A stretch of DNA of 64,000 bases from Skeletonema tropicum (lineage: Eukaryota > Bacillariophyta > Thalassiosirophyceae > Thalassiosirales > Thalassiosiraceae). How positions within the stretch are numbered: the stretch's first letter is position 1; each line of letters opens with the position of its first letter. Location: the NCBI GenBank assembly GCA_037178625.1, contig CM074128.1, forward strand, positions 2,294,001 through 2,358,000, read 5' to 3'. The position numbers and the translations under genes are program-made. Below, one piece after another: positions 1 to 12,900 of the stretch. The notes under the pieces were generated by a model. The model worked only from the letters and a program-made list of their open reading frames with translations. It was not told the DNA's origin and did not search any database.

Positions 1-2317
1 AGTTTATTTAAAACCTTTCAGCTCATGCGTTCCTTACAACTACGGCAGCAATGCCTGTCTCCAGCACGATCTCCTCCACGATCCAGTCTGCCAAGGGGAC
101 CTATCCTCCACTACCGTTCCACCCTACTGCTTCCAACCGTGGTGCTATGTCAATTCAACCAGTTGCAAAAAGAATTCCGCAGAGGATATTTTCAAATCAG
201 AATACTTTCTGGACCAACCTGATATTTTTGCGAGTTATTCGACGTGCAACTCGACCGACTATTTTTGGCAACAATATCTTGAATCTTCTGCGAATGACAT
301 ATCGGTGATTGGTGGCATTAATCTTACAGCAGTCATACCAGATTTTCGATATCCAACGATGAACAAACAATTGCCTGGCGGTGAACCCGTGTGGGAGCGA
401 ACAGAAAATAATACGAATTACTTTGACGACTCCATCCCATTTGGTGGGATATACATTGACTACATCAAAAAGTTAATCCAAATATCAAATGGGGACATTC
501 AAAATGTCACATTCACGCATACTTCAAACGGTAGCTTGAAACGATATCCAGCGAGTTCGTTTACAGCAGCAGTGTGGGATGTGAAGAATGGACTGGCGGA
601 TATGGCTGTGGGACCGTTTTGGATTACGCGGCAGAGGTTAACGATGACTACTTTTACTGTTCCTCTTGGTGAGTAGTTGTCTAGAGTATGATTTTGTGAT
701 TTTATTACTAGTACTTGTGTTGGGGAGAGCTCCTGTGTGGGTGGATTTCGTTTACTCATTATTGCCCATGATATCTTATGACTTACTGTATGTTGCTATC
801 ATCTCTTTCGTCTGCTCAGTATACGACAAAACGGTGTTGATCATTCCCAAACCTGAAAGGAACACAAATATCGTATTTCAGACACATAAAGTGTTTCAAC
901 CATTCACATACAGTTTGTGGGCAGTAGTAATTGCTGTAGTAGTCGTAGCATCACTACTCTCTGTGTGGTTCTCCGATCGAGATATGTTGGCGGCCGGAAA
1001 TCGATCTGGATTGCAGTTGAAACAATCTAAACGGCCAAGGAAGAGGCGAAAGATTGCTTACTTCAGATTGATTGTTGATGCCATTCTTCAAAAGGGCATG
1101 TTCTTCTTCAGTGCAGGGATTGAGCAGGACACTGGAGCAAGTTTGCCACACAAAGTGCTTATGTTCGGGTTTGGATTCTTCATTTTGATAGCTGTATCTG
1201 CCTACGTTGCCAACCTTGCTGCTTTTTTGACACGGTCTGGGTTGAAGACGGAATATGGAACAATGAGAGAAGTCATAGCTGGGGGTGTTGCCATTTGTGG
1301 TCATCCAGCATTGAAGGATGAACTGAAATTGAAATGGCCCGACGGGAATTGGATTTTCCCCAATGGCCGTGGGTTTCATGTTTATTAGACGCTTATGCTA
1401 GAGGAGACTGCAAAGTGTTAGCTATCGGAAGAGAAGATACTCTTATGGACATTGATTTTACTTCGAGGGTGTGTGAGCTCGATCTAGTTTACACGGACAA
1501 TGTAATTACCGAGAATCCGATTGCGTTCCCAGTCACACCACAAGTCGCATCAGCTTTTTCGTATTGGATGTACACAGCAGAAAAGAACCATGGTCATAGT
1601 CTGGAGAGTGCAAAGCAAGCATTTATCGAAGAGAATGAAATCAAGGCAGAATGCGAAGTTGAGCTGTCAAACTTGAATGTGGAAGAGGGTGACGACTTTA
1701 CTCAAGTACGCCCAGGTAACATGTTCTTTCCAATCATGTATTTCGTTTTGTGTGCCCTCGGTGCATCCTGTTTGCAATTGTGGCATGATAGCCAGAGAAA
1801 GAAAGGACGCAGGTCCAGTATCGGGAGGACGTTTACCCTAAGCGAACGTGACTTTAAAAGATGGGGTGTGGAAAATGTCGATATTGATGAGAATAGAGGT
1901 ATTCAGAGGCAGAGAATGGGTCAATCTTCTTTGGATGCGCGGGTTGACGAGAACAATTGCGTAATGCCCTCCTCGACACTAATGACAAGTGATGTGGGTG
2001 CTGACGAAGAAGGTGATGTGGTTGTTGATGAAGATGATGATGTAAAAGGAGGGCAAATCTGCGACTTTCCTGGAGCTAATGTACCAGGAGACGAATACCA
2101 CGATAATAGTGCTTCTCAAAGCAGCCTTGGACCTCCTCAATCAATTGAAGATATGGGCAAAACCAATGGAGAAGCCGATACAGCTGTGAAAGTGGAGGAC
2201 AACGATATCAGTCATCGGATAGAGGAGCTAGTGGAATCTGGCATGATAGAAGAAGTTCTCGACTGCTTTGATTTCTTACAGGATAAGATGATGAAGAAGC
2301 TGAAGAAAGATCAATGA
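1..2317 (+). pseudogene. Ionotropic glutamate receptor-like channel, unit 1 (5' cut by window, frameshifted)
   Basis: Partial copy of the channel gene described in full for unit 3 (37997-40412). Exon 1 runs from the window edge to 668 and exon 2 from 820 to 2317; the 151-bp intron has GTGAG at 669 and CAG at 817-819. Near 1380 one G is missing relative to unit 3, so after the M3 segment the frame runs into a stop at 1386-1388. The rest of ligand-binding lobe S2, the last membrane segment and the tail remain open in another frame to 2317. The same loss is in unit 2, so it is either a real inherited frameshift or a systematic base-calling error. If real, the product is a truncated channel without S2 and M4. 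Confidence 0.8.
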
Positions 2318-2417
2318 GAGAAGGTGGCAACAATAAACTTGGAGAGGGTCAATTTAGTGTCCAGTCTTGATCCTTTCCATTGACTGATAGATATGTAGCA
2401 CAAAGAAAAGACTGAAG

Positions 2418-3935
2418 TGATTCATTATGATTATGATGTTTTATTCTTTACTTTTGAGATTGAGATACCTTTATCATCTTTGAGGAGCCATTGCGTTAGC
2501 AAAGACAACCTTGCCCTGTTTCTTTTGTATGGAGAAGATGATCCCATCACCTCTACTTCAGCAATATTGAGTTCGCCTGAGGTTGTCTTCTGTACTCGAA
2601 TATACTTACCTACCCTGAACACCGCCGAAGTCAAAAGTGTAGTTGTAGTCTTCTTGAACTGCCACACCTATGTTTTGAGATGCAACAACATTGGAGCCAT
2701 CGCCCAAAATCTCGACATTCGCATTAAGAATCTTCTTCTTCCTGCTCCAACTGTCCCACCTATTAAGGACTGAAACGATAGTGATTGTATGCTGCTTGCC
2801 TGCACCAAGATCAACCATCCAATAAGCAGCAGAATCCGCACAAGTCATCGTCACGGAGCCATTCCACCAACTCGGATCGGTGCTGCCGTCAATGGCTCGG
2901 CTTGCTGCTTCGCCTTTTTAGCATGAATATATTCTAGAGATATATAAATTTGGTTGTTACAAGTTACATACAACCAACTCAATGGTTGGTGTCTCTACTC
3001 ACTGGTGATGGTGCGCATCTTACGAGATTAAGGGGAAGAGGGTCAATTCACCTTGACATGTACCATTCACACATGCTCCACAGCACTCTGAATCTGCTTG
3101 ACATGCATGTCCATCATACGCACACGCCCAGAGATGCTCCTTATCGAAATTGCATCCTGTACCCCGAGCGCAACTATTTTCAAGCTCCAAAGGTGTACAA
3201 AGCCTTGCAGTATCATCATTAGTCGACTTTCTGCAGAAATCAAGAGCCTCCGCAAAAGCAAAAGTTCCTACCGCTTACAAATTCCATCAACCTTAGATCT
3301 TGATCTTGCAGAGAGGTCAGGATCAAAGGTGGGGCACCCCCTAAAGCTGAAGGACCATGTATTACCGCAAGTAAGACCAGTGCAGTCACGGCAGCAACGT
3401 ACTTCGTTCATCTCATCAATAGGGGCAGTACGCTTCAGCCCTTCAGCGCAAGGCATGTCTTCATTCTTCATCATAAAACCTTTAATGGAGCGGTTGGCAG
3501 AGCTGTAGGACTCTGTGTGGGAGCATCGGTTGGCTGCTGAGTAGGCGGGGTAGTGGGTAAATTCGAAGGTGCTGGTGTGGGTGTAACAACGGGAGGCGTT
3601 GTTGGCGAAGCCGCAGCTGCAGTTGGAGGATTGGAAGGAGCAGGCGTTGGTAGATTCGAAGGTTGGGGTGTGGGATTCGAAGATGGTTGATTTGTTGGTG
3701 GAGCCGATGTAACGGGAGATGGCAGTGGAGTGGGTGGAGGAGTTGGCTGAGGTTGAGGAGGTGTTGCAGTCAACATATCCATCCGATCAAGATTTGGACC
3801 ACCTTCATTTGTGGACGCAGTAATCTTTATGACATTATTTCCAGGCAAAACGTTTAGATCTGTTTTAGACTTGTATTACTTATCTTGTGTCACTTCAACT
3901 GCATCGATGGACCAACTGACTGCTCGTACGGTTCT
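2418..3935 (-). pseudogene. Decayed lectin/CBM gene tail, unit 1
   Basis: Read right to left on the minus strand, this stretch holds recognisable but frame-broken pieces: the end of a CBM6-like module (LPGNNVIKITAST...LDRMDML, 3848-3770), a Pro/Thr linker (about 3770-3480), a Cys-rich piece (EDMPCAEGLKRTAPIDEMN...CCRDC, about 3470-3270), a piece with ARLCTPLELENSCARGTGC followed by ECCGACVNGTC (about 3260-3040), and an F5/8 type C module (AIDGSTDP to VEVMGSSS, about 2920-2545). Stops and frame changes separate the pieces, for example TAA right after FGGVQGR at about 2604. It looks like the former 3' end of gene B, or of a paralogue, now cut off by the stop at 3947. Undetected introns cannot be wholly excluded, but the gaps that would have to be removed are only 20-35 bp. 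Confidence 0.65.
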
Positions 3936-3946
3936 GCCGACTAATA

Positions 3947-6900
3947 CTATGGAGAAGATGTTCCCATGACCTCCACTTCAGCAATATTCAAATTGTCATT
4001 TTCTGTCTTGATCACTCGAACAAACCTCCCCTGAACACCGCCGAAGTCAAACGTATACACTGCTTGAAGCTCCGAGCCAATGGATTGAGTAGCGACAACA
4101 TCATAAGCATCATCCAGAATCTCGACATTCGAATTGAGAATCTTCTCTTGCCCCGTGAGACCGTCACACCGGTTGTAGACCGAAACGCTCGTAATTGTAT
4201 GTTGCTTGCCTACTCCAAGATCAACCATCCACCAGGCCGGCGCGGTCGTACGTCCGGTACAAGTTTGCATTACAGATCCATTCTTCCAGTTGCAATTAGT
4301 ATTCCCATCTATCGCGCGGATGGCTTCTCCACCATTACATGTAGAATGCTGTGATGCAAAGGCATCAGCGTGGAGAGCAAGGTTGACAGTTGGGCCAGGC
4401 TGAGATGTTGGAAGTGGGGTAGACGGAGGAGATGGCTCGTTGATGGGCTGAGCCGACGGAACTGGAGTTGGCAATGGTGTGGGAAGTGCAGATGCAGATG
4501 GCTGGGGAGTAGGGGGCTTTGTTGGGGCGGCAGTCGTGGAGATTGGCTGAAAAGTTGGCAAAGGTGTGATAGGGAAGGTCGGAGGCGGTGTCAGCGAAGT
4601 GGGGGGCGGAGTTGGCTGGGTACCTGTCGTTGAAGATGTTCCCATGACCTCCACTTCAGCAATATTCAAATTGTCATTTTCTGTCTTGATCACTCGAACA
4701 AACCTCCCCTGAACACCGCCGAAGTCAAACGTATACACTGCTTGAAGCTCCGAGCCAATGGATTGAGTAGCAACAACATCATAAGCATCATCCAGAATCT
4801 CGACATTCGAATTGAGAATCTTCTCTTGCCCCGTGAGACCGTCACACCGGTTGTAGACCGAAACGCTCGTAATTGAATGTTGCTTGCCTACTCCAAGATC
4901 AACCATCCACCAGGCCGGCGCGGTCGTACGTCCGGTACAAGTTTGCATTACAGATCCATTCTTCCAGTTGCAATTAGTATTCCCATCTATCGCGCGGATG
5001 GCTTCTCCACCATTACATGTAGAATGCTGTGATGCAAAGGCATCAGCGTGGAGAGCAAGGTTGACAGTTGGACCAGGCTGAGATGTTGGAAGTGGGGTAG
5101 ACGGAGGAGATGGCTCGTTGATGGGCTGAGCCGACGGAACTGGAGTTGGCAATGGTGTGGGAGGTGCAGATGCAGATGGCTGGGGAGTAGGGGGCTTTGT
5201 TGGGGCGGCAGTCGTGGAGATTGGCTGAAAAGTTGGCAAAGGTGTGATAGGGAAGGTCGGAGGCGGTGTCAGCGAAGTGGGGGGCGGAGTTGGCTGGGTA
5301 CCTGTCGTTGAAGATGTTCCCATGACCTCCACTTCAGCAATATTCAAATTGTCATTTTCTGTCTTGATCACTCGAACAAACCTCCCCTGAACACCGCCGA
5401 AGTCAAACGTATACACTGCTTGAAGCTCCGAGCCAATGGATTGAGTAGCAACAACATCATAAGCATCATCCAGAATCTCGACATTCGAATTGAGAATCTT
5501 CTCTTGCCCCGTGAGACCGTCACACCGGTTGTAGACCGAAACGCTCGTAATTGAATGTTGCTTGCCTACTCCAAGATCAACCATCCACCAGGCCGGCGCG
5601 GTCGTACGTCCGGTACAAGTTTGCATTACAGATCCATTCTTCCAGTTGCAATTAGTATTCCCATCTATCGCGCGGATGGCTTCTCCACCATTACATGTAG
5701 AATGCTGTGATGCAAAGGCATCAGCGTGGAGAGCAAGGTTGACAGTTGGACCAGGCTGAGTTGTTGGGGCGGCCGTTGTGGGAGTTGAAGACGGCTGAGG
5801 AGTAGTGGGCGGAGTTGGTAACGGTGTGGGGCTGCTTGTTGGCTGGGTTGATGGCTGTGTTGTTAACAATAGAAGAGAAGTTTTCGTTAGACCAGAACAG
5901 AGAGTCAGTGGAAAAGGGCACTGAACACATCTTCAAAAATCCATACCTTATGAGTTGGCAAATTTGTTGGCACAGAAAATGTTGGCTTGCTGGTTGGTGG
6001 AGGAGTGCTTGTAGGTGCAGACAACAAATCCATCCGATCAAGATTCGGCCCACCTTCACCAGTTGACGCAGTGATCCTTACCACATTATTTCCAGGTAAA
6101 CATGTCGTCTCGACATAGTCATATTTCCATGCATCCCACGATGCAGTTGAAGAGAAAGTCACCGTTCCAGAGTCAACTCCATTTATCTTCAAAGTGCAAG
6201 ACCTAGGTAGGCTAGCACCTACTGAATAACGGAATCCCAAGGTACATGCACCTCCTGCCCCTCCGTCGACAGTGTTGAACTCAACCCACGAACCTTTACC
6301 GCCCATGTTTGCGTAACCCTCGCCAGTCCATCCAGAGTTGCCAGAGCTGACCTTTCCTGAAGCATCCCAAGATTGATCTTCGGCTTGGTAAATAGTGCGA
6401 GGTGCTTGCGTTGGTGCTGAAGTTAGTGGAATTGTTGGCGGCCAGGTGACAGTCTCACAACCTGAACAGGTACAAGCTCCATCAAGGAAGAGGTCCTTGT
6501 CAGTGAAGAGCTCAGTGCATGTATCAAAACTGTTACGATTGGGAATGGCTTCATTGAGCTCATCTTCATCATGAAGACCCATCCACTGTCCAATGCCGTT
6601 CCAAACGGCATCCCAAGATGTTGTTGGAATAAAGCGTCCGCGGCCAATCCAGTTAGGGTGGTCAGGAGTGAGTGGCTGAGGATATCTTCCCAAGATCTTG
6701 CCGCCTTTTACTGAGCCTCCAACCATGAAGTAATTACCACCCCAAGCATGCTATCGTATTTGATATTGGTGACAAATATGTGAAAGAAAAGGTTTATGTG
6801 TGTGAGCTGGAATAAGAGCACAATATGAAATGACAAACAAATTGCACGAAGAACTCACGTCAGAACCCCCGCTACTATTGGGGTTGAGAGAACGACCAAA

Positions 6901-9900
6901 ATCACTTCCCATCACGAGGACGGTACTTTCCCACAAGTCATTGCTTTTTAGCGCGCTAACAAAGTTTGTGATAGCGTCGTCGACGCTCTTGAATTTGCCA
7001 GAGACATCATTACTTCCGTGATGATCATACCCTTCATGCTTGACCACGTAAAACTCACGATTTACCTTTCGGTACTCTCTGGATTTCATAGATTTCATCA
7101 CTGATCCAAACCTACTGTTCAAACTACCTTCGCCTGGGTATGTGTGGTCAGAAAATTGTGGCAGCTGAGCAAACTCTATCGCCTCTTCATGTTCGAAGAG
7201 CCCTGATGCAACTTTCGACGACCACGCTTCACTCATAACGCCATTATCATGCTGTCCAACACCATTCAGTTCCTTCACAATGTCGTATATATTTTCCACA
7301 GTGGGATTTTTATTCAAACTGTCGACAACTTTGGTAGTGACCCCTCGAATTGGGTGGTTGTACTGTGTATCTCCGGTCAACATGGCACTACCAGCGCCTG
7401 CAGCATTAGCGGCAGTTTGATATCCACGAAGCTTGAGCTGGTCTAACATTCTCCCAAAGACTCCTGAGTTCGGTCGCTCATTGAAAGCATCGTTGCGATA
7501 GAACTCATGCACCATTGAGTTGTGTGCACCCAGTTGAAAAGGGGTTTCCCCATTCCAATCATCATGCTTCGTCACTGTTTGAATCAGGCCAGAAAACAAG
7601 TATTTGTGAGACGACAAGTCAATGAAGAAAATCTAAAAATGAACCATTCATGCCACTCACCGGTTTTGGCTAAAATCCCAGTGTTTGGGAAAAAGATAGC
7701 CTCGCCGTTGTTGTAGAGCTCTGCTAAGTAATCCAAGTCCTTGGTCACTCCAAAGGTATCGCAATTTTGTTCCGACGAGGCGGCTGAAATTGGTACAAGG
7801 TCGGAAAGAGGGACAGCATGCGATGAACCTCTAGCATTCTTGTATTCTTGGTATTGATTTCCCTCGGCACAATTCCCATAAGGAACAAGTAGATTCCAGC
7901 TGTCAGCTCCTCCAAGCATCATGAGCAACACAACTGCCTTGTATGGTGCAGCTGGGGGATGGATATACCCAGAGATCTCTCTCACGTCGTTCGAGTTGCG
8001 AGTGACACTCGTACTATGAAACTCTGGCGTTGCAAAAAGAAGCTGCTGCGCCATTCGAATGCTTTTGGCTACATTCCCGTTTGTGAATTCAGGTTCGACA
8101 GCAGACTTGATCACAGCCCTATTCTTTGGTGTCAGCCTTCCTGAAGTCAGCAGCATACTCAAATCATCAAGGATGTCATCTACAGATGCTGTCGAGGGAG
8201 GCCAATACGTTGAGTGAGCAGGGGCTGTTTCGGTGTCACCTTCTTCATTGCATGACATTGACCAAGGTAAGCCGACTCTATAACCTTCGAGGGAGTCCGC
8301 GTAGCACCCTTTTAAGCCAAACTTGACCAAGCCGAATATTCCCTCATGCAGTTCCAACAGATTATCACCAGAAAGGACCATTGATTCAGGCGCTACCAAG
8401 CCAGCAGTTAGAAGAGCTGGAACATTAGGAGTGTATTCAGAGAGAAAAAAGCTGAAAACACTCGGGGCTTCGTAGCTGCCCTGACCGATTCTTGACTCGA
8501 GCGACATGAGAGTTGAAAGGCTCAAAGGTTGGTCAAAGCTGACGCCCATACTGTAGGTGTAGGAGGAATAGGGGAGGCAACGGTTAAAAGATGAATGGGA
8601 TTGGCGAGCAATGAAACGGATTCTGTAGTTCGATGTACATGAGCAATCTCTCACCTCCTGAAGAAAGACAAAACCTTCACCAAAGGTTCTCGAATGTGCC
8701 CATGTGCTGGGTCGCTGTCAAGGACCGGCTTACGGGTCTCGTCATCAAGAAGGATTGCAGCTACCAAAGCACCAAGGTCGCCATAAGAACCCGATCCAAA
8801 TCTGCCATTGTCATAACTTCCAGTTGCGTAGGCAGTTGCGACCCGCTCAATGAATGCTGGCGATGGATTGGCTGGAGATGGGATAGAAAGACTTTTATTA
8901 GCGAGCCCAGGAACGAAGCACAATCAAGAGAAAAACCAGGCAAAGAATACTCACAAATTCCAAAACGTTGAACTATTCTAGTCGCCATGAAAGGGGGATG
9001 GGTGGGATGATAGAACAAAGAATCCAACACAGCGTCTACTTCATAATGCATATCCCTAATTTCGGGATCAACCAAATTGATGAATTGCACGGGGTTACGG
9101 AAGGAATAGTCGTTACTGCCCGAGATGTGCACGGTTGAGTGCATATTTTTGAGGAAATATGCTTTGCTCTTGTTTGTGAAGGCAAAGATAGAGTCCGACG
9201 CAAGTGATGAGCAATCACCAGACTTAGAATAGACGGTCACGCCTTCAATTCCGCAGTTGAGGGAATTGTAGGTACCAGCGTCGAATGTTGATGGATCAAC
9301 TGCACCGGTTCTTAAATCCGTCAAGAGTTGATCAATTGACATAGAACTATCCGCAGAGGCAAAGACAGCGCTATCGACTACTGTTGTATCGCAAATACAG
9401 TACTTGCCTTCGTGGACTTCACAAGACGCGCCTCCAGCAATAAGGTTGAGACAGGCGTTCATGTCACTGGGGTAAATGTCATCTGCCCAGTACGTCTTGA
9501 AAAAGTTGAGAGTGTCTGAACTAACCTTCGGTTCCACTTGAGCTGTGCCAGCATGGTCAGGCTCTACCTCGTTGACGATAGCTGTGTATCCGGACTCAAA
9601 ATCAATCTTCACTTGCACACTACACCAGGCGTTCGCCCAGGAATGAAATGATGTACTGATCCCATCGACGCATGGCCCTGATTTACTCGTGTTTTCTCTC
9701 ACTTCCCAGGGGTGACTTTGCATTTCGCCATTCGCAGCGCATAATGCCTCAGCACCAGTGTAGGTCACTCGCTCTCCTTGATAATGACAATAAATCTTGC
9801 TGATCGTCTGCGATGAGTCTGATGACGCACACATAGGAGTGGCAATGCTCAGGTTGGGGTTGCCGCAGAAACTTGGACCGATAATGTTGTTACTCGTGAT

Positions 9901-12900
9901 TACACCTTGAGTCGCTTTCTTCGCATTGTCAAAGAATGATAATTCAACACAGGGTTGTCTCACATATTCATCTGTCGAGAGTGGTGAAGAGAATAATAGG
10001 CATATGTTAGAAAGCTCAAGGCAAATAGTATAGTTGTTACTGACAGGCACACACGTAGAGAACCAACTCACAATAAATAGGGTTCGCGAGACCAACAGAT
10101 AGCTCCACAGTCCTGATCGTATCGACAGCAAACTCGTCTCCCAACATTGCAGCAGCATCGTAAGCAAGGTTTTCATCCAACACAACCTTGGAGGGTAATG
10201 TGCAGTCTCCGTTGGTGTCATAAGCGCAGAGCTTTGCATACAACGGTGAAGAGGGAAGGACTCGCAATCGAAGGTAGTCGGGATTCTCTACAAAAGCTTC
10301 ACTATCATGCTGGAACTCTGGGTTTGGTTTGGACCCAAGTGCATAGTATGTTGCGCCCTTCCGAAGAAAATGTTTGTCTGGCAAGTCTTCACAAAGGGCA
10401 ACATGGTCTCCAATGTATCCATCTTGAAGGTTGTTTTTTGGGAACATATCACGCCATTGGGTCTTCATTCTCATAGGATCAATTATTTTGTCATTCCATT
10501 GGCTAAATTGATTTGAGGGTTTGAGAAGAAAGAGTCGTAATATTAGACACAAAACAATATTTCGCTCACGAAAATAGTCAACACTCCATGAGACTCACCG
10601 TTCGGCCACTGACACTCCACCTCTTTCATTCCTATCACTGAGTCCTGTCCAGGCTCGGGCATATGACACAATATCGTCGAACGAATATGTTTCATCTACG
10701 AGACCGTTTTCTTTCATGATGTATGTTCCATCCATGTTCATTTTGTACAAGCCAAGGCTGAAAACAATTGATGGCCAACGAAGTTAGATTCTGCTCGCAC
10801 AAAGTCGAAAAGGAGACATACGCAACAAGCATGATCATCCTCACCTAAATAGCTGCATAATCTCACGAGCAAAGTTCTCATCTGGGTGGTTTAGAGTCCC
10901 ATATTTCTCGATGTTGTATTGGAGGCTCTTGTTGTCCTGGTAATCCAACCACTTTCCCATGATGAGATTATAACTGAATTCCTTCATAAGTTCCCGATAG
11001 TTTCCAAATGCGTGATTTACAAACATGTCATAGAAAGCAATATAATGTTCTGTGACTTCATTGAAGGTTCCTCCACTTCCAGGCAACCCTACTGCGATAA
11101 TTTGAGATAGATTCCAGGCCATCTTTTGACGAAGTTGGTCGACTCCTTTGAGAGCTAGAGTGGCTGAAATGTAGATGCGAAGAAGTATGTTAGAATAAGC
11201 AAGAGTCACGTGGACATGTCGTGATCAAAGAACACAATATCACTTTCACTTACTCCAGACTGTATGCCTTTGTGCTGAGTAATCATGGATACCCCAGTTT
11301 CGGTACCCAGTGCCCTCCGGTATAACTACAGTAAACCCATAGTCCCCATTAAAGGGATCTGATGCAACCTCACCAACTGATCCGCACACAATTTTTGGAC
11401 CTTTATTTGGATTCAAATCCAAGGACTTGAATGTATCTTGGACGCCTGCGTCACTTAGTGGGGATGGAGCATTGTTGGTGGGGACATGATCGTCAAGAAT
11501 TCCAACATTTGTGTAAGTGGAAAAGCCATTATCCTCTTCGCCATACAGCCAGACCATATCATTAATAGTAACCTTGGAACCAGAAATTTTCGTGTACTTC
11601 GTTGTTGAAGCAGACGTCAAATCAAGGACTGATAGTTCAAGTGGGTGGACATGTTTCCAGCAGCTACCATCACCGGCACGGACGTTTCCAAGCTCCAACT
11701 TGGTATCATCTGCAGCGTCACAGCCACGAATATTTCGGAAAACATCGACCACGTTTGGATTGTAATCGATGTCAGTACGCATACCCCTGCTTGAGATTAA
11801 GTCGGAGAATGTCTTGAGGGTCGTCTCTCCAAGATTGGCCGTATTTGCGCAAACAGCATCATCTGGTCTACGAACCCAACGAGAGGTGGATCCCACACAT
11901 GGTTTCTTGAGATAAGCTCTTCCATTAGAGTCAACATCATCAGTGAATGGCAATGAAGTCAGGGCGTAGAGCTTTCTACCAGTGAGAGCTTTGATTCCAC
12001 TGAGGTTTGCTTCAGTGATCTCAATTACTTCGTTTGGCGTCTCTTGTGGACTGCATACATTGAGCTCAAAAGAGAGCTTGCATCCATCCTCGTTAAGGGA
12101 GTGGCGTTCGACATTTTGACACAAGACTGGCTTGCCTGCCACCTCATTCACATCATAGGTGTCCATAATGAGCTGACCACCTCCATCCATAAGCTATTTT
12201 GACAGAGGAAAGAACAAATTCAAGAGAGAAATCAATCAGACACGCATTCATCATTCTCGATAGACGAGAGATAAAACAGTGAAGCAGTTCTTACCGGATT
12301 GTCCACGGTGTTCTCATAAAAGCTCAAGTGAGGATCATAAGCGAACACAACCCCATCTGCACTCCTACCAAACACAGTAGGAAAATATCCTGGGGGGCTA
12401 CCATCACCGTCCAGTGGGAAGGGTTTCCTAAACGTGGGGAAGCCGTCACATTGATTGCTTCCTTCTAAAGCCGTAGTGTTGAGCAAAGCATTTTCGAAGG
12501 GCTTCACATAATCGCTGAAGAGAGGATAGTCATCAGCGTTTTCAATAGTGGGTAGATCATCCGATTTGAAGACGGGAAGGTCGACTAAGTTGAAGGGAAG
12601 AATACTTGCGTTTCCCTCTATACCCGCCACGGATACCTCAGGATTACCAACCTTGATTTCAATGTGACTATCATCTCCAGAGGATGGCTGCACTGAGATA
12701 GGACATCCTGCAGTTGAAATTGAACACAGAGAGGCATGAGTCAAATTCAAAAGAGGCCAAAGATGTCTGTCATACCAAGATAGAGTAACTGTAACTCACC
12801 AACACAATCAGCGGCCCAGTGATGGCCTTGCTGATGAAGAATCTTGTATCTGTGACCTAACTTCAAGGAGTATTCAGTGCCCCTGACAGAACCGATGGGG

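Noticed and set aside
499..759. Minus-strand frames opposite the channel gene (also 954-1379 and the copies in other units)
   Set aside because: They overlap a strongly supported iGluR-like gene in antisense and show no domain.
3850..3949. A small intron removing the stop at 3947 so that the giant gene runs on into the decayed tail
   Set aside because: The possible introns would be only 20-50 bp and the downstream pieces still contain several stops and frame changes.
4064..5311. Plus-strand open frames within the lectin array (for example the 87- and 65-codon frames repeated in every module)
   Set aside because: They are antisense shadows of the repeated module and linker; they recur with the 678-bp period and have no domain.
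8623..8654. A 32-bp intron in the giant gene (acceptor at 8623)
   Set aside because: Using the acceptor at 8551 gives a 104-bp intron like all others and the better DUF1800 continuation FFRSMGVSF.
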